Positions 1-9,410 of a DNA stretch of 64,000 nucleotides are shown one piece after another. The stretch covers positions 496,001-560,000 of the forward strand of contig NZ_WEGK01000004.1 of the NCBI RefSeq assembly GCF_009604405.1. The letters run 5' to 3'. Numbering within the stretch: position 1 is the first letter of the stretch; each line of letters opens with the position of its first letter. The notes under the pieces are model-generated. The model saw only the letters and a program-made list of their open reading frames with translations. It was not told the DNA's origin and ran no database searches. Source of the DNA: Nocardia macrotermitis (GTDB lineage Bacteria > Actinomycetota > Actinomycetes > Mycobacteriales > Mycobacteriaceae). Both the position numbers and the translations under genes were made by a program.

Positions 1-650
1 GACAGGAACATGCCCAGGCCGTCGTCGCTGGGGCCGGTGAGTGGTTCGGTGGCGTGCTCGGGGTGCGGCATCAGACCGACGATCCGGCCGTCGGGCGAGG
101 CGATTCCGGCGATGTCGCGCTGCGAACCGTTCGGGTTGCCGCCGACGTAGCGGAACACCACGCGGCCCTCACCCTCGAGTTCGTCCAGCACCGACTGCGA
201 CGCCTGGTAGCGGCCCTCGGCGTTCTTGACCGGGATCAGGATCTGCGCGCCGGGCTCGTAGCGGGCCGTCCACGCGGTATCGGTGGCGTCCACGCGCAAC
301 CACTGGTCGCGGCAGACGAAGTGCAGGCCCTCGTTGCGGGTCAGCGCGCCGGGCAGCAGGCCCGCCTCGCACAGCACCTGGAAACCGTTGCAGATGCCCA
401 GGGTCGGCATACCCTTGCGCGCGGCCTCGACGACCTCGCCCATCACCGGCGCGAACCGGGCGATGGCGCCGGCCCGCAGGTAGTCGCCGTAGGAGAAGCC
501 GCCGGGCACGATCACCGCGTCGACGCCCTGGAGATCGGCGTCGGCATGCCACAGGCTCACGGCCTCGGCGCCGGCCAGCCGCACCGCGCGGGCGGCGTCC
601 ACATCGTCCAGCGTTCCGGGGAAGGTGATGACACCGATGCGCACGGACAT
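1..650 (-). CDS. purQ: Phosphoribosylformylglycinamidine synthase glutaminase subunit (3' end outside window)
   Basis: PurQ supplies ammonia from glutamine to PurL for the fourth step of purine synthesis. The reading frame, taken from the ATG at 650, gives an N-terminus beginning [12 protein letters not shown], the glutaminase core [17 protein letters not shown], and the nucleophile elbow GICNGFQ with its cysteine. The C-terminal end [11 protein letters not shown] carries the catalytic His and Glu. About 216 codons are present and the family is about 225 aa, so only the last few residues are missing. The start overlaps the purS stop by one base (TAATG), which indicates translational coupling in a purS-purQ operon. 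The identification is secure; the stop codon lies beyond base 1. Confidence 0.95.
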   Translation of the reverse strand, partial: MSVRIGVITFPGTLDDVDAARAVRLAGAEAVSLWHADADLQGVDAVIVPGGFSYGDYLRAGAIARFAPVMGEVVEAARKGMPTLGICNGFQVLCEAGLLPGALTRNEGLHFVCRDQWLRVDATDTAWTARYEPGAQILIPVKNAEGRYQASQSVLDELEGEGRVVFRYVGGNPNGSQRDIAGIASPDGRIVGLMPHPEHATEPLTGPSDDGLGMFL

Positions 651-883
651 TACAGCCGCACCACTTTCCAGTCCTCGATGACGGTGTTGGCCAGCAGCGA
701 CTCGGCGATCTTCGCGAGCTCCGCGTCGCTGACGCTGTCGTCGACGTCGAGTTCGAATCGCTTGCCCTGCCGCACATCCGACACACCCGGGATATCCAGG
801 CGTCCGAGGGCGCCGACGATGGCCTGACCCTGCGGATCCAGGATCTCGGCCTTCGGCATCACCTCGACCACGACTCGTGCCAC
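650..883 (-). CDS. purS: Phosphoribosylformylglycinamidine synthase subunit PurS
   Basis: PurS is the small structural subunit that bridges PurQ and PurL in the multi-subunit FGAM synthase of Gram-positive bacteria. The 77-aa product fits the family length of about 80 aa. It has the typical beginning [20 protein letters not shown] and the central region [15 protein letters not shown]. It lies directly upstream of purQ with a one-base overlap. Its 5' side faces a divergent kinase operon starting at 1100, so the 216 bases between them must hold both promoters. No strong regulatory motif was recognised in that gap. Confidence 0.95.
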   Translation of the reverse strand: MARVVVEVMPKAEILDPQGQAIVGALGRLDIPGVSDVRQGKRFELDVDDSVSDAELAKIAESLLANTVIEDWKVVRL

Positions 884-1099
884 GCGCTGCTCCTAAGGCT
901 GGTGGGGGATTACCCGCACAGCCTAATCGGGTCGGCGCACACCTTCAGCGGCGGGTCACAGCCGGTGAACTGGGGAGGGGCGCGGGCATGGATAGCCGAC
1001 CCGGATGCCGGAAATCGCGTGACACCCGCCGAGTGGCATTGGCACTATGGAGTCGGTCGACGCTTTCCGAGGGCATCGCGGCGCACGAAGGAGGAGCGG

Positions 1100-2614
1100 G
1101 TGGGGCCGCTGCGGGAGGGCGACGAGATCTCCGGCTATCGGATCGAGCGGGTGCTGGGGTCGGGGGGAGCCGGCGTGGTCTACCTCGCTCGCCATCCACG
1201 GCTACCGAGGTACGACGCGATCAAGGTGCTGGCCGAGTCCCACGAACTCGACGACGAGTTCCGGAAGAGATTTCTGCACGAGGCGGAAGTGGCTGCGCGC
1301 CTGCATCATCCGAATCTCGTCGAGGTTCTCGACCGTGGCGAGCAGCACGGCACACTGTGGATTGCGAACCAATACATAGACGGTAGCAATGCGGGCGAGT
1401 TGCTTCGTTCGCAAGGGACCGCCCTGTCTCCGGAGCGGGCGGTGCGGATCGTGAGCGAGGTCGCGCAGGGACTCGACGAGATCCATGCCGCGGGATTGCT
1501 CCACTGCGATGTCAAGCCGAACAACATACTCGTCACCTCGGCCATGGACGGTCAGGAGCGAGCGCTGCTGGCCGACTTCGGAATCGCCCGCCTGGCAACG
1601 AATTCCACAACTCTGCACGCCGCCGGACCGGCGCCGATGACGCTCGCGTACGCCGCGCCCGAACAACTGTCCGCCGCCGAGCTCGACCGGCGGTGCGACG
1701 TCTACGCCCTCGGCTGCACGCTGTTCGAATTACTCACTCGCACAGTGCCTTACACGCGGGACAGTGTCGGGGCGATGGTGTACGCGCATCTGAACGCTCC
1801 GGTGCCGTGTCCATCGCAACGGTCACAGCAGGTTCCAGCGGCCTTCGACAAGGTGATCACGACCGCGCTCGCGAAAGATCCGCGCGACCGGTACGAGACC
1901 TGCGGCGCCCTGGCCGCGGCGGCCCGCGACGCATTGACCGCAGCACCGGACCACGAAAAGCGGCCCGGCCGTCGACGTAGGCATGCCATCGGCGCGGCGG
2001 TGGCGCTCGGGACGGTCGTCGTCCTCGGGATCGCGGCGGGGATCTGGGTGCTGTCGAATTCGCGTCACACTCCCGTGCGGCCGCTGGCCAACCCGCCCGT
2101 GGACAACACCACCGAATCGGCGGAATGGGGTCCGTACGCTTTTGTCGCAGAAACATTTCCGAGACTGCTACCGCAATTTCCACTCGGTTCCGGGTACGAA
2201 GAACTGTCCGCATGTCATTTCTTTCCCGACCAAACCGACCCACGCTTCGAAAAGCCATCGAAAGATTCGAGCGGACTCGTCGAAGTCAACTGCGGAGGAA
2301 ACATGGATCCCGTATCCGGAATTTTCATCGACTGCAATCTGGACAGATCGCAGATGACCGGCATGAACACTCCGATCGAAACCATGGAAGGTAGCGCATC
2401 CTGGAGTCGCCCATCCGGGTCGGGCCATCTGTTCTGGGGAACCTCTCCGCATATAGGCCTACAGAAACGCGGGCTACAGGTCGACGACAATGTCGGCGTC
2501 TTGAACATATACTTCGACGACCCCGGTAGACGTTTCTGCAATATTTCCGTCCTGGGCGATACCGACAGTGGTGCGGAGTTGATGACGCGCTGGTGGCCGG
2601 GAGCGCCGCTGTGA
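1100..2614 (+). CDS. Membrane Ser/Thr protein kinase with novel four-cysteine ectodomain (kinase A)
   Basis: The GTG at 1100 is chosen because a perfect Shine-Dalgarno sequence (AAGGAGG at 1088) precedes it; the frame stays open further upstream without such support. The product is 504 aa. Residues 12-280 form a Hanks-type kinase domain with a glycine loop (LGSGGAGVVYLA), Lys42, the catalytic loop HCDVKPNN (Asp137), DFG at 159-161 and an APEQ motif. The Arg of HRD is replaced by Cys136, so this is a non-RD kinase. One transmembrane helix lies at about 296-318, followed by a roughly 185-residue outside domain with four Cys and the ending RWWPGAPL. No PASTA repeats are present. The domain is shared with the kinase at 3896. 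The substrate and signal are unknown. Confidence 0.9.
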   Translation: MGPLREGDEISGYRIERVLGSGGAGVVYLARHPRLPRYDAIKVLAESHELDDEFRKRFLHEAEVAARLHHPNLVEVLDRGEQHGTLWIANQYIDGSNAGELLRSQGTALSPERAVRIVSEVAQGLDEIHAAGLLHCDVKPNNILVTSAMDGQERALLADFGIARLATNSTTLHAAGPAPMTLAYAAPEQLSAAELDRRCDVYALGCTLFELLTRTVPYTRDSVGAMVYAHLNAPVPCPSQRSQQVPAAFDKVITTALAKDPRDRYETCGALAAAARDALTAAPDHEKRPGRRRRHAIGAAVALGTVVVLGIAAGIWVLSNSRHTPVRPLANPPVDNTTESAEWGPYAFVAETFPRLLPQFPLGSGYEELSACHFFPDQTDPRFEKPSKDSSGLVEVNCGGNMDPVSGIFIDCNLDRSQMTGMNTPIETMEGSASWSRPSGSGHLFWGTSPHIGLQKRGLQVDDNVGVLNIYFDDPGRRFCNISVLGDTDSGAELMTRWWPGAPL

Positions 2615-3903
2615 CACGCAGGTCGATGCCGAATCCGGTCACCAGGCCGCCACTCCTGCGATGGATATTCGCAGTGTGCACCATGGCCGTCGTATCGGTA
2701 CTCGTGTCCGGTTGCACAACAGCGGGTATTCCGGTGCGTCAGCAGTCGGATCCGACCACTCTTCAGATTTCACCGTACTCTGTGCGCCCCCTCGACGTAC
2801 CGAACAGCACACGTGAATACGGCCGAGTCATCGAATCGGCTCGCATGAGTTCCGCTATGGTCGATCCCGCCGATGTCGATCCCTCGTTGAAATACAGCAT
2901 CAATGCGTGGGGCATACAGCCGCTGCCGACGCCACGGAAAGCGATTGCCCTGCTGGCCAAACCGGTCAGTAAAGTCCTGGAGCACTACCGGATGATCGCC
3001 GGATGCGCCATAGACGGATCGGACGCCGAATACGCTACTGTCGACTCGCCCGCATCGGCCCGGCAGTTGATCGTGATCGTGCTGCGCTTTCCCGACGAGC
3101 CGACGGCGAGTGTCGTCGCGAGCAAAATCGACAGCACCGACTCCGAGTTGAACAGCGCGAACGTGGCGGTCTCGGTCGATGGATATCCGAATGCCCATGC
3201 CCACTGGCGTCCGGGCCTTCCGACGATGGCCGCGTCGATAGCACACGGACCCTACGTGGTGAGCTTACTGCTGCGAAATCAGACGGCCGACCAGCAGGCC
3301 CTCACCGGACTTGCCCGAACCGCTTTCGACAAGCAACTCCCCATGTTGGATCATTTTTCGGCGACCCCGGAGGACCGCTTTCAGTCACTGCCGCTCGACC
3401 AGGACGGCATGCTGCGACGCCTGGTTCCGTATGCCCCCAACAGATGGCCCTACCCTGCCGTCGTCGCATTCTCGAACACTACCGACGCAACATTGTCGCA
3501 GGAGGGGTCCGTCAATCCGTTCGGACTCGTTTTCGAAGGCAGAGCCGCGCGATTGTGGTATCGCGTCACGTACGACACCGGAGTCGATGCGATAGCGGAG
3601 AACAATTTCACCCAACTCTACCGACACTTCGATACCGTCAAAGCGCGCAAACATTTCAATACGATGTTGCAGAAACTTATTTCGAATACCGCCCAACAGC
3701 GGCTGCCCGACATACCGGGAGCCGACGATACCGCATGTTTCTCGAACCCGAGCCTGCAGGACTACGCTCAATACTCCGCCCCATATACCTGCATCACCCT
3801 GTACGGCCGGTATATCGGCATACTGTTGGGGCGCGACAAGGTGAATACACAGCACCGCATCGCGGCACAGTACGGCCTACTGATGAATACCGACAGTGAG
3901 TAA
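2611..3903 (+). CDS. Secreted lipoprotein between two kinases (resembles Nocardia DUF7373-type lipoproteins)
   Basis: GTG 2611 overlaps the upstream kinase stop by four bases (GTGA), which indicates coupled translation; ATG 2629 is the alternative. The product is about 430 aa. A positively charged N-terminus and hydrophobic stretch lead to the lipobox LVSG-C35, so the mature protein should be lipid-anchored outside the membrane. The remainder has no motif that I can assign with confidence and resembles the DUF7373 lipoproteins common in Nocardia (recalled, not searched). Three further cysteines occur in the mature part (IAGCAID, DTACFSN, PYTCITL). The position between two kinases with matching ectodomains suggests a ligand-binding or accessory partner for them; that role is inference. 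Confidence 0.75.
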   Translation: MTRRSMPNPVTRPPLLRWIFAVCTMAVVSVLVSGCTTAGIPVRQQSDPTTLQISPYSVRPLDVPNSTREYGRVIESARMSSAMVDPADVDPSLKYSINAWGIQPLPTPRKAIALLAKPVSKVLEHYRMIAGCAIDGSDAEYATVDSPASARQLIVIVLRFPDEPTASVVASKIDSTDSELNSANVAVSVDGYPNAHAHWRPGLPTMAASIAHGPYVVSLLLRNQTADQQALTGLARTAFDKQLPMLDHFSATPEDRFQSLPLDQDGMLRRLVPYAPNRWPYPAVVAFSNTTDATLSQEGSVNPFGLVFEGRAARLWYRVTYDTGVDAIAENNFTQLYRHFDTVKARKHFNTMLQKLISNTAQQRLPDIPGADDTACFSNPSLQDYAQYSAPYTCITLYGRYIGILLGRDKVNTQHRIAAQYGLLMNTDSE

Positions 3904-5446
3904 CGTGATGCGCGGTCTGCTGATTCCGGATTCGATTTTCGCCGGCTACCGGATCGTTCGGCATCTCGGTGGCGGCGGAATGGCCGACGTCTATCTTGCC
4001 GCACATCCCAGGTTGCCGCGATTCGACGCCGTGAAGGTGCTGTCGGCCGAATACGCCGACGATGCCGAGTTCCGAGCCAGGTTCGTCCGAGAGTCCCAGC
4101 TGGTCGCCGGCTTGCGCCATCCGAACCTGGTAGCGGTCCGCGACTGCGGGATAGCGGACGGGCGACTGTGGCTGTCGATGCAGTTCATCGAGGGATACGA
4201 CGGATCTCGGTTGATCGGGAAATATCCGGACGGATTGCCGCCCGAACAGGCGATACACATTGTCGCCGAGGCGGCGGGCGGATTGGATGCCGCCCATCGT
4301 TCCGGGCTGCTACACCGCGACGTCAAGCCGAGCAATCTCCTGCTGGAGCCGCGCGATGAGCAACCGGATCGGGTATACGTGGCCGACTTCGGAATCGCGC
4401 GGGCAGGGTATGGGCCCCAGATCACCGCCCCCGGCACCGTGCTGGGGACATTCGCCTACGCAGCGCCCGAACAGATCGAATCCGCCCCACTCGACCACCG
4501 AGTCGATGTCTACGCGCTGGGCTGCACACTCTTCGAACTACTCACCGGCCGGAAACCGTTCACCGGAACCACTCCGGAGCAGCTGGCCTACGCCCATCTG
4601 CTGAAGCCGCCACCGCTGGCATCATCGGTGAATCCCGCACTGCCGCCCGAGATCGACAATGTGTTGTGCGCGGCTATGGCCAAGAATCCAGCCGACCGGC
4701 CGAACTCGTGCGGCGAACTCGCGCAGGCCGCTCGGGCGGCCTTCACGTCGACGGGGAGAGATGGCGCGACATCCGCCATCGCGCCGCAGGCTCGTACCAC
4801 GCACCGCGCCGAGCGGCTTCGTCCATTCCGTACCCGGACGGCAATCGCATCGCTGGCAGCATCGGCGCTGTGCATCATAACGGTGGCCGCTCTTACGATC
4901 ACCCTTCCCGGCGGGCACGAGGCAGCAAAGCCTCCCACTACCACAATCGCGAGTTCGGTAACACCGACATCGACCGGCACAGAGAAAAGCGGCACCCCGT
5001 GGGGAAGTCACGAGTTCATAGTTCAGGCTTTCCCGAACCTGCTGCCGTCAACGCCTTTCAAGGGCGGAAATCAGCAAATGATGTGCATTGTATACCTGGG
5101 CGAAGCTACGAACCAGGCATTACCCGATAATTCTTCCACCATTTTATGTGAGGGCAATGACGCACCTCTTCACATGCTTATGGTGACGTGCGACCAGAAC
5201 CGCACTCCCATAAAAAGCGTCATCGACGCCGAAACCGATCCGGTGCTCGGCAGCACCGACTGGGCGCGCGGCAATGCCAATGGCTCGATGTTCTGGGGTG
5301 TCAGTGCGGACGGGTCCACAACCTACGGGTGGCTCGAAATTCGATTCGCCGACCCCGCGCACAAATTCTGCGAGCTCGAAGCGCAGGACATCACGGGTAA
5401 CCCGCAGGACCTGATCGACCGCTGGTGGCCGCAGGTTCCGCTGTGA
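3896..5446 (+). CDS. Membrane Ser/Thr protein kinase with the same ectodomain (kinase B)
   Basis: The frame opens at GTG 3896, overlapping the lipoprotein stop by 8 bases; ATG 3908 is also possible. The product is up to 516 aa. The kinase domain (about 15-285) has GGGGMADVY, Lys47, a canonical HRDVKPSN loop (140-147), ADFGIAR and APEQ, so it looks catalytically complete, unlike the non-RD kinase upstream. A transmembrane helix lies at about 316-337. The exterior domain matches that of the first kinase in order: WG near its start, four Cys, FWG, the block FADPAHKFC and the ending RWWPQVPL. No PASTA or NHL repeats are visible. The pair probably arose by duplication, with the lipoprotein gene retained between the copies. 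Confidence 0.9.
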   Translation: MSNVMRGLLIPDSIFAGYRIVRHLGGGGMADVYLAAHPRLPRFDAVKVLSAEYADDAEFRARFVRESQLVAGLRHPNLVAVRDCGIADGRLWLSMQFIEGYDGSRLIGKYPDGLPPEQAIHIVAEAAGGLDAAHRSGLLHRDVKPSNLLLEPRDEQPDRVYVADFGIARAGYGPQITAPGTVLGTFAYAAPEQIESAPLDHRVDVYALGCTLFELLTGRKPFTGTTPEQLAYAHLLKPPPLASSVNPALPPEIDNVLCAAMAKNPADRPNSCGELAQAARAAFTSTGRDGATSAIAPQARTTHRAERLRPFRTRTAIASLAASALCIITVAALTITLPGGHEAAKPPTTTIASSVTPTSTGTEKSGTPWGSHEFIVQAFPNLLPSTPFKGGNQQMMCIVYLGEATNQALPDNSSTILCEGNDAPLHMLMVTCDQNRTPIKSVIDAETDPVLGSTDWARGNANGSMFWGVSADGSTTYGWLEIRFADPAHKFCELEAQDITGNPQDLIDRWWPQVPL

Positions 5447-5510
5447 GATGCCGTGCCGACGAGTGGGGTGATGCGCGGCGTGGCCCGTGGTGCGGGCATA
5501 GAGTCGGCTC

Positions 5511-6155
5511 ATGCGCATTGCTCACTTCGGTCATTCGTGTGTGCTGGTCGAGATCGACGGGGTGAAGATCCTGTTCGATCCCGGCAACTTCTCGCACGGT
5601 TTCGAGGGACTCACCGGGCTGGACGCGATCGCGATCACGCATCAGCACCCGGACCACATCGATCCCGCCCGCATCGGCGCGCTGCTGGAGAACAACCCGC
5701 AGGCCCGGCTGCTGAGCGACCCCCAGACCGCGCAGCTGCGCGAGGAGCCGTGGGAGGCCGTGCACGCCGGGAACGTGCTGAGCGTCGGCGGCGTGCAGAT
5801 AACCGGTGGTGGCGGGCGGCACGCGGTGATCCACCCGGACATCCCGGTCATCGACAACACCGTGTTCCAGCTGGGCACCCCGCAGGATCCGGCGCGGTTC
5901 GTGCATCCGGGCGATTCGCTGTGGGTGCCGCCGTCGCCGGTGGGTGTGCTGGCCATCCCGGCGGCCGCCCCGTGGATGCGGTTGAGCGAGGCCGTGGACT
6001 ATCTGCGCGCGGTTTCGCCGCGCACCGCCATGCCCATCCACTACGGGATCATCGAGCCCGCGGCCCAGGGGATCTACTTCGGGCGGCTGCGGGAGATGGG
6101 ACCGGCCGACACCGAGCTCGCGATCGTCACGCCGGAGACGGACGCCGAATTCTGA
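5511..6155 (+). CDS. Metallo-beta-lactamase-fold hydrolase (UlaG-like)
   Basis: The 214-aa protein begins MRIAHFGHSCVLVEIDG, typical of UlaG-like or L-ascorbate-lactonase-like MBL-fold proteins. It contains the metal-binding motif HQHPDH at about residues 44-49 and a later conserved PIHYG near 180. Active members of this fold are usually Zn or Mn phosphodiesterases or lactonases; the substrate here cannot be deduced. It stands alone, 64 bases after the kinase operon, and is followed by an inverted repeat suitable for termination. A cytoplasmic location is expected because no signal peptide is seen. Confidence 0.85.
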   Translation: MRIAHFGHSCVLVEIDGVKILFDPGNFSHGFEGLTGLDAIAITHQHPDHIDPARIGALLENNPQARLLSDPQTAQLREEPWEAVHAGNVLSVGGVQITGGGGRHAVIHPDIPVIDNTVFQLGTPQDPARFVHPGDSLWVPPSPVGVLAIPAAAPWMRLSEAVDYLRAVSPRTAMPIHYGIIEPAAQGIYFGRLREMGPADTELAIVTPETDAEF

Positions 6156-6165
6156 TCCGCGCCAA

Positions 6166-6204
6166 GGGGTTCCGGCATGTCCACGGTGGATATGCCGAAA
6201 CCCC
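6166..6204. terminator. Imperfect hairpin between convergent genes
   Basis: An inverted repeat of about 18-19 bp with a one-base loop (arms beginning GGGGTTCCGGCAT and ending ATGCCGAAACCCC, with a few mismatches) lies just after the MBL-fold gene. The M20 peptidase gene converges from the other side and ends 100 bases further on. There is no T-run, as is usual for actinobacterial terminators. Confidence 0.6.
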
Positions 6205-6309
6205 GCTGCGGCGCGTCATCGGATCACAGCGGCTGTTCGGGAACTCGCACCGACGAAGTTGTCACGGCACCGGTGACGCCGAATTCCGATGCGCCCCAAT
6301 GGTTCCGGT

Positions 6310-7701
6310 TCAGGAACCGTAGGTGGCGAGGAAAAGCGCCTCGGTGAGGGCGATGTTTTCGATCTCGCCGGGGTCCACGCTCTCGTTGGGGGCGTGGATG
6401 AGGCAGCTGGGTTCCTCGACGCCGATCAGCATGATCTCGGCGTCGGGGTAGGTCTCGGCGAAGACGTTGCACAGCGGGATCGAGCCGCCCTGACCCTGGG
6501 TGGTCGACGCACGGCCGTACGCGGCGGCGAAGGCGGCCTCCATCGCGCGACGGGCCGGACCGCCGGTGCCGGAGCGGAACGGCGCGCCGGCCGCGTCGGG
6601 TTGCACGGTGACGCGCGCGTGCCACGGCGTATTCGATTCCAGGTGTGCGGTAAGGGCTTTCAGCGCCGGCTCGGGATCGATACCGGGCGGGATGCGCAGG
6701 TTGATCAGCGCACGGGCCGCACCCTGCACGGCCGCGACCGCGCCGACCACGTTCGGGGCGTCGATGCCCAGGACGGTCACCGCGGGGCGCGCCCAGGCCA
6801 TATCGGCGACGGTGCCGTCGCCGAGCAGGTCGACGCCGTCGAGTACACCGGCGTCGGCGCGGAACCGCTCGGGCGGATACTGCGTGCCGTCCCAGACCTG
6901 ATCGGCGGGCAGACCGGCGACGGTCGTATTGCCGTGCTCGTCGCGCAGGGTCGCGAGCAGGTGGATGAGCGCGGCGAGCGCATCGGGGGCCGGGCCGCCG
7001 AACATGCCCGAATGCATCGGTCCGGCAAGGGTTTCCACGCTGACGATCACGTTCACCGTGCCGCGCAGGGTCTGGGTGAAGGTGGGCACGCCGACCGCCG
7101 CGTTACCGCTGTCGCCGATCACCAGGGCGTCCGCGCGCAACAGGTCCGCGTGTTCGGGGACGAATTCCTCGAGACCGCCGGTGCCCTGCTCCTCCGACCC
7201 CTCGCACACCAGCGTGATTCCGACCGGGAAACCGTTGTCGCCCAGGGTTTCCCGCAGTGCGCGCAGGGCGGTGAGATGCGCCAGGACGTTACCCTTGCAG
7301 TCCGCCGCGCCGCGGCCGTACCAGCGGCCGTCGCGTTCGGTGAGCTCCCATACCGGTGTGCGCCAAGCACTTTCGTCGAGCGGCGGTTGTACGTCGTAGT
7401 GGGAGTAGAGCAGGACCGTCGGGGCTCCGGCGGGTGCGGGATACCGGGCGACGACGGCCAGACTCCCGTCCGAGGTCTCGTGCAGCCCGGCATCGGTCAG
7501 CCCGACCTCGACGAACGCGTCCAGCACCCACTGCGCGGCGCGACGGCACTCCTGCGCCGGGAACTGCCGCGGATCGTGCACCGATCGATACGAAACCAGT
7601 TCCGCCAGATCGTCTTTCGCCCGCGTCATCAGCGAGCGCACCTGTGTCCGCAACGCGGCGGTCCGCGCGTCATCCGTCATCTCAACCCGTTTCGTCGTCA
7701 T
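6310..7701 (-). CDS. M20-family dipeptidase/deacetylase
   Basis: This is a zinc metallopeptidase of the M20 (ArgE/DapE/CPG2) family, about 463 aa from ATG 7701 (MTTKRVEMTDD). Start choice is uncertain: GTG 7734 and ATG 7680 are in frame and none has a strong ribosome site. Metal-ligand motifs are all present: SHYDVQPP, GRGAADCKGN, CEGSEEQG, a later Asp in IGDSG, and LIHAPNE near the C-terminus. The lid or dimerisation domain lies between them. The family hydrolyses dipeptides or N-acyl amino acids in the cytoplasm; the actual substrate is not predictable from sequence. It is a single gene, convergent with the MBL-fold gene. Confidence 0.9.
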   Translation of the reverse strand: MTTKRVEMTDDARTAALRTQVRSLMTRAKDDLAELVSYRSVHDPRQFPAQECRRAAQWVLDAFVEVGLTDAGLHETSDGSLAVVARYPAPAGAPTVLLYSHYDVQPPLDESAWRTPVWELTERDGRWYGRGAADCKGNVLAHLTALRALRETLGDNGFPVGITLVCEGSEEQGTGGLEEFVPEHADLLRADALVIGDSGNAAVGVPTFTQTLRGTVNVIVSVETLAGPMHSGMFGGPAPDALAALIHLLATLRDEHGNTTVAGLPADQVWDGTQYPPERFRADAGVLDGVDLLGDGTVADMAWARPAVTVLGIDAPNVVGAVAAVQGAARALINLRIPPGIDPEPALKALTAHLESNTPWHARVTVQPDAAGAPFRSGTGGPARRAMEAAFAAAYGRASTTQGQGGSIPLCNVFAETYPDAEIMLIGVEEPSCLIHAPNESVDPGEIENIALTEALFLATYGS

Positions 7702-7800
7702 GCCGCTGTTCCGCCCATCCTGCCACCCGGCCACCCCGCCGCTGTGAGATGCTGGCGACCGCCCGCGAATTCGTCACATGCGCGATGACCAGGAGAGACG

Positions 7801-9219
7801 ATGCCCGAATCACCCGATTCCGAGGATCTGTTCGCGACATCCCCGTTCCGGGACGGTGCGCCGAAAACGGAATTCCCGAGCTCGGAAATCCTGCCGCAGG
7901 CCGCCTACCAGCTCGTCCACGACGAACTCATGCTCGACGGCGTCTCCCGGATGAATCTGGCGACCTTCTGCACCACCTGGGTCGAGGATCAGGCCCGGCG
8001 GCTGATGGACGAATCGCTGGACAAGAACATCGTCGACAAGGACGAATACCCGCAGACCGCCGAACTCGAGGCGCGCTGCACCCGCATGCTCGCGGACCTG
8101 TGGCACTCCCCCGATCCGACCGGCACCCGCGGCACCTCCACGACCGGTTCCAGCGAGGCCGCGATGCTGGGCGGGCTGGCCGCGAAATTCCGCTGGCGGG
8201 CGCGCGGTGGGCGCGGCATCCCGAATTTCGTGTGTGGCCCGGTGCAGGTGTGTTGGGAGAAATTCGCGCGCTACTTCGATGTGGAGATCCGGCAGGTCCC
8301 GTTGCGCGGGGACCGGCTCACCCTGCATCCGGACGATATCGCCGCGCACTGCGACGCGAACACCATCATGGTGGTGCCGACGTTCGGGCAGACCTTCACC
8401 GGGCTGTTCGAGGACGTCGCGGGGATCAGCCGGGCGCTGGACGCCCTGCAGGAACGCACCGGCCTGGACATTCCGATCCACGTCGACGCGGCCAGCGGCG
8501 GATTCATGGCCCCGTTCACCGCGCCCGATCTGGTCTGGGACTTCCGGTTGCCGCGGGTCAAGTCGATCAACGCGTCCGGGCACAAGACGGGGCTGGCGCC
8601 GCTGGGCGCGGGCTGGGCGATCTGGCGCGAGGCCGCGGATCTGCCGGACGAGCTGGTGTTCAACGTCGACTATCTCGGCGGCAATATGGCCACGTTCAAC
8701 CTGAACTTCTCGCGGCCCGGCGGTCAGGTCGTCACCTCGTACTACAACTTCATCCGGCTCGGACGCGACGGATACACCCGGGTGCAGTCCGCGGCGTACG
8801 AGGTCGCGGGGTACCTGGCCGACGGTGTGCGCAAGTTCGGGCCGTTCGAGCTCATCCACGACGCCGATCCGCTGCGCGGCATCGCGGCGGTGTCGTGGCG
8901 GCTGACCGGCGAGCAGACCTTCAACCTCTACGACCTGTCCGATCGGCTGCGCACCCGCGGCTGGCTGGTCGCGGCCTACCCGCTGCCCGCCGACCGCCAG
9001 GACGAGACCATCATGCGGGTGCTGGTCCGACACGGTTTCAGCCACGATATGGCCGATCTGCTGCTCGCCGACATGGACCGCGCACTGGCTCAGCTGGACA
9101 AGCACCCGCCGAGCAGCTCGCTGACCCGCGAGGAGTCCGGCGGGTTCACGCACAGCGCCACGGCGGAGGTTTCGACCGCTGAATTCCGACGTCGTCGGGC
9201 CGAACAGGCTGCGCAGTAG
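7801..9219 (+). CDS. gadB: Glutamate decarboxylase
   Basis: This PLP enzyme converts glutamate to GABA and CO2, consuming a proton, and often contributes to acid tolerance. The 472-aa length matches the family. The N-terminal half holds FCTTWVEDQARRLM and the substrate region GTSTTGSSEA, and the cofactor lysine lies in INASGHKTGLAPLG at about Lys262. The residue after HK is Thr, where many homologues have Tyr or Phe. The start ATG at 7801 follows a purine-rich AGGAGAG ribosome site. No antiporter gene (GadC-type) is adjacent, so GABA export by a coupled system is not evident here. Confidence 0.93.
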   Translation: MPESPDSEDLFATSPFRDGAPKTEFPSSEILPQAAYQLVHDELMLDGVSRMNLATFCTTWVEDQARRLMDESLDKNIVDKDEYPQTAELEARCTRMLADLWHSPDPTGTRGTSTTGSSEAAMLGGLAAKFRWRARGGRGIPNFVCGPVQVCWEKFARYFDVEIRQVPLRGDRLTLHPDDIAAHCDANTIMVVPTFGQTFTGLFEDVAGISRALDALQERTGLDIPIHVDAASGGFMAPFTAPDLVWDFRLPRVKSINASGHKTGLAPLGAGWAIWREAADLPDELVFNVDYLGGNMATFNLNFSRPGGQVVTSYYNFIRLGRDGYTRVQSAAYEVAGYLADGVRKFGPFELIHDADPLRGIAAVSWRLTGEQTFNLYDLSDRLRTRGWLVAAYPLPADRQDETIMRVLVRHGFSHDMADLLLADMDRALAQLDKHPPSSSLTREESGGFTHSATAEVSTAEFRRRRAEQAAQ

Positions 9220-9410
9220 CAAGCACATGGTCGTCGACCGGCCCGGTCACCTGCACCGTGCCGACATCCATACCAGGCTGTCGACAACGCCGATATATCC
9301 GACACCGACCTCCCGCTCAGCCAGCGATGCAGACGGGAAATGGTGGGCCAGAAGCATTTTCGACAGTCTGCTGCCGGTCGCCGAATCGCGGCCCGAGTCC
9401 GGGACGGGTC

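Noticed and set aside
902..1099. 66-codon N-terminal extension of the first kinase
   Set aside because: The GTG at 1100 has a perfect ribosome site and the extension is unlike any kinase leader.
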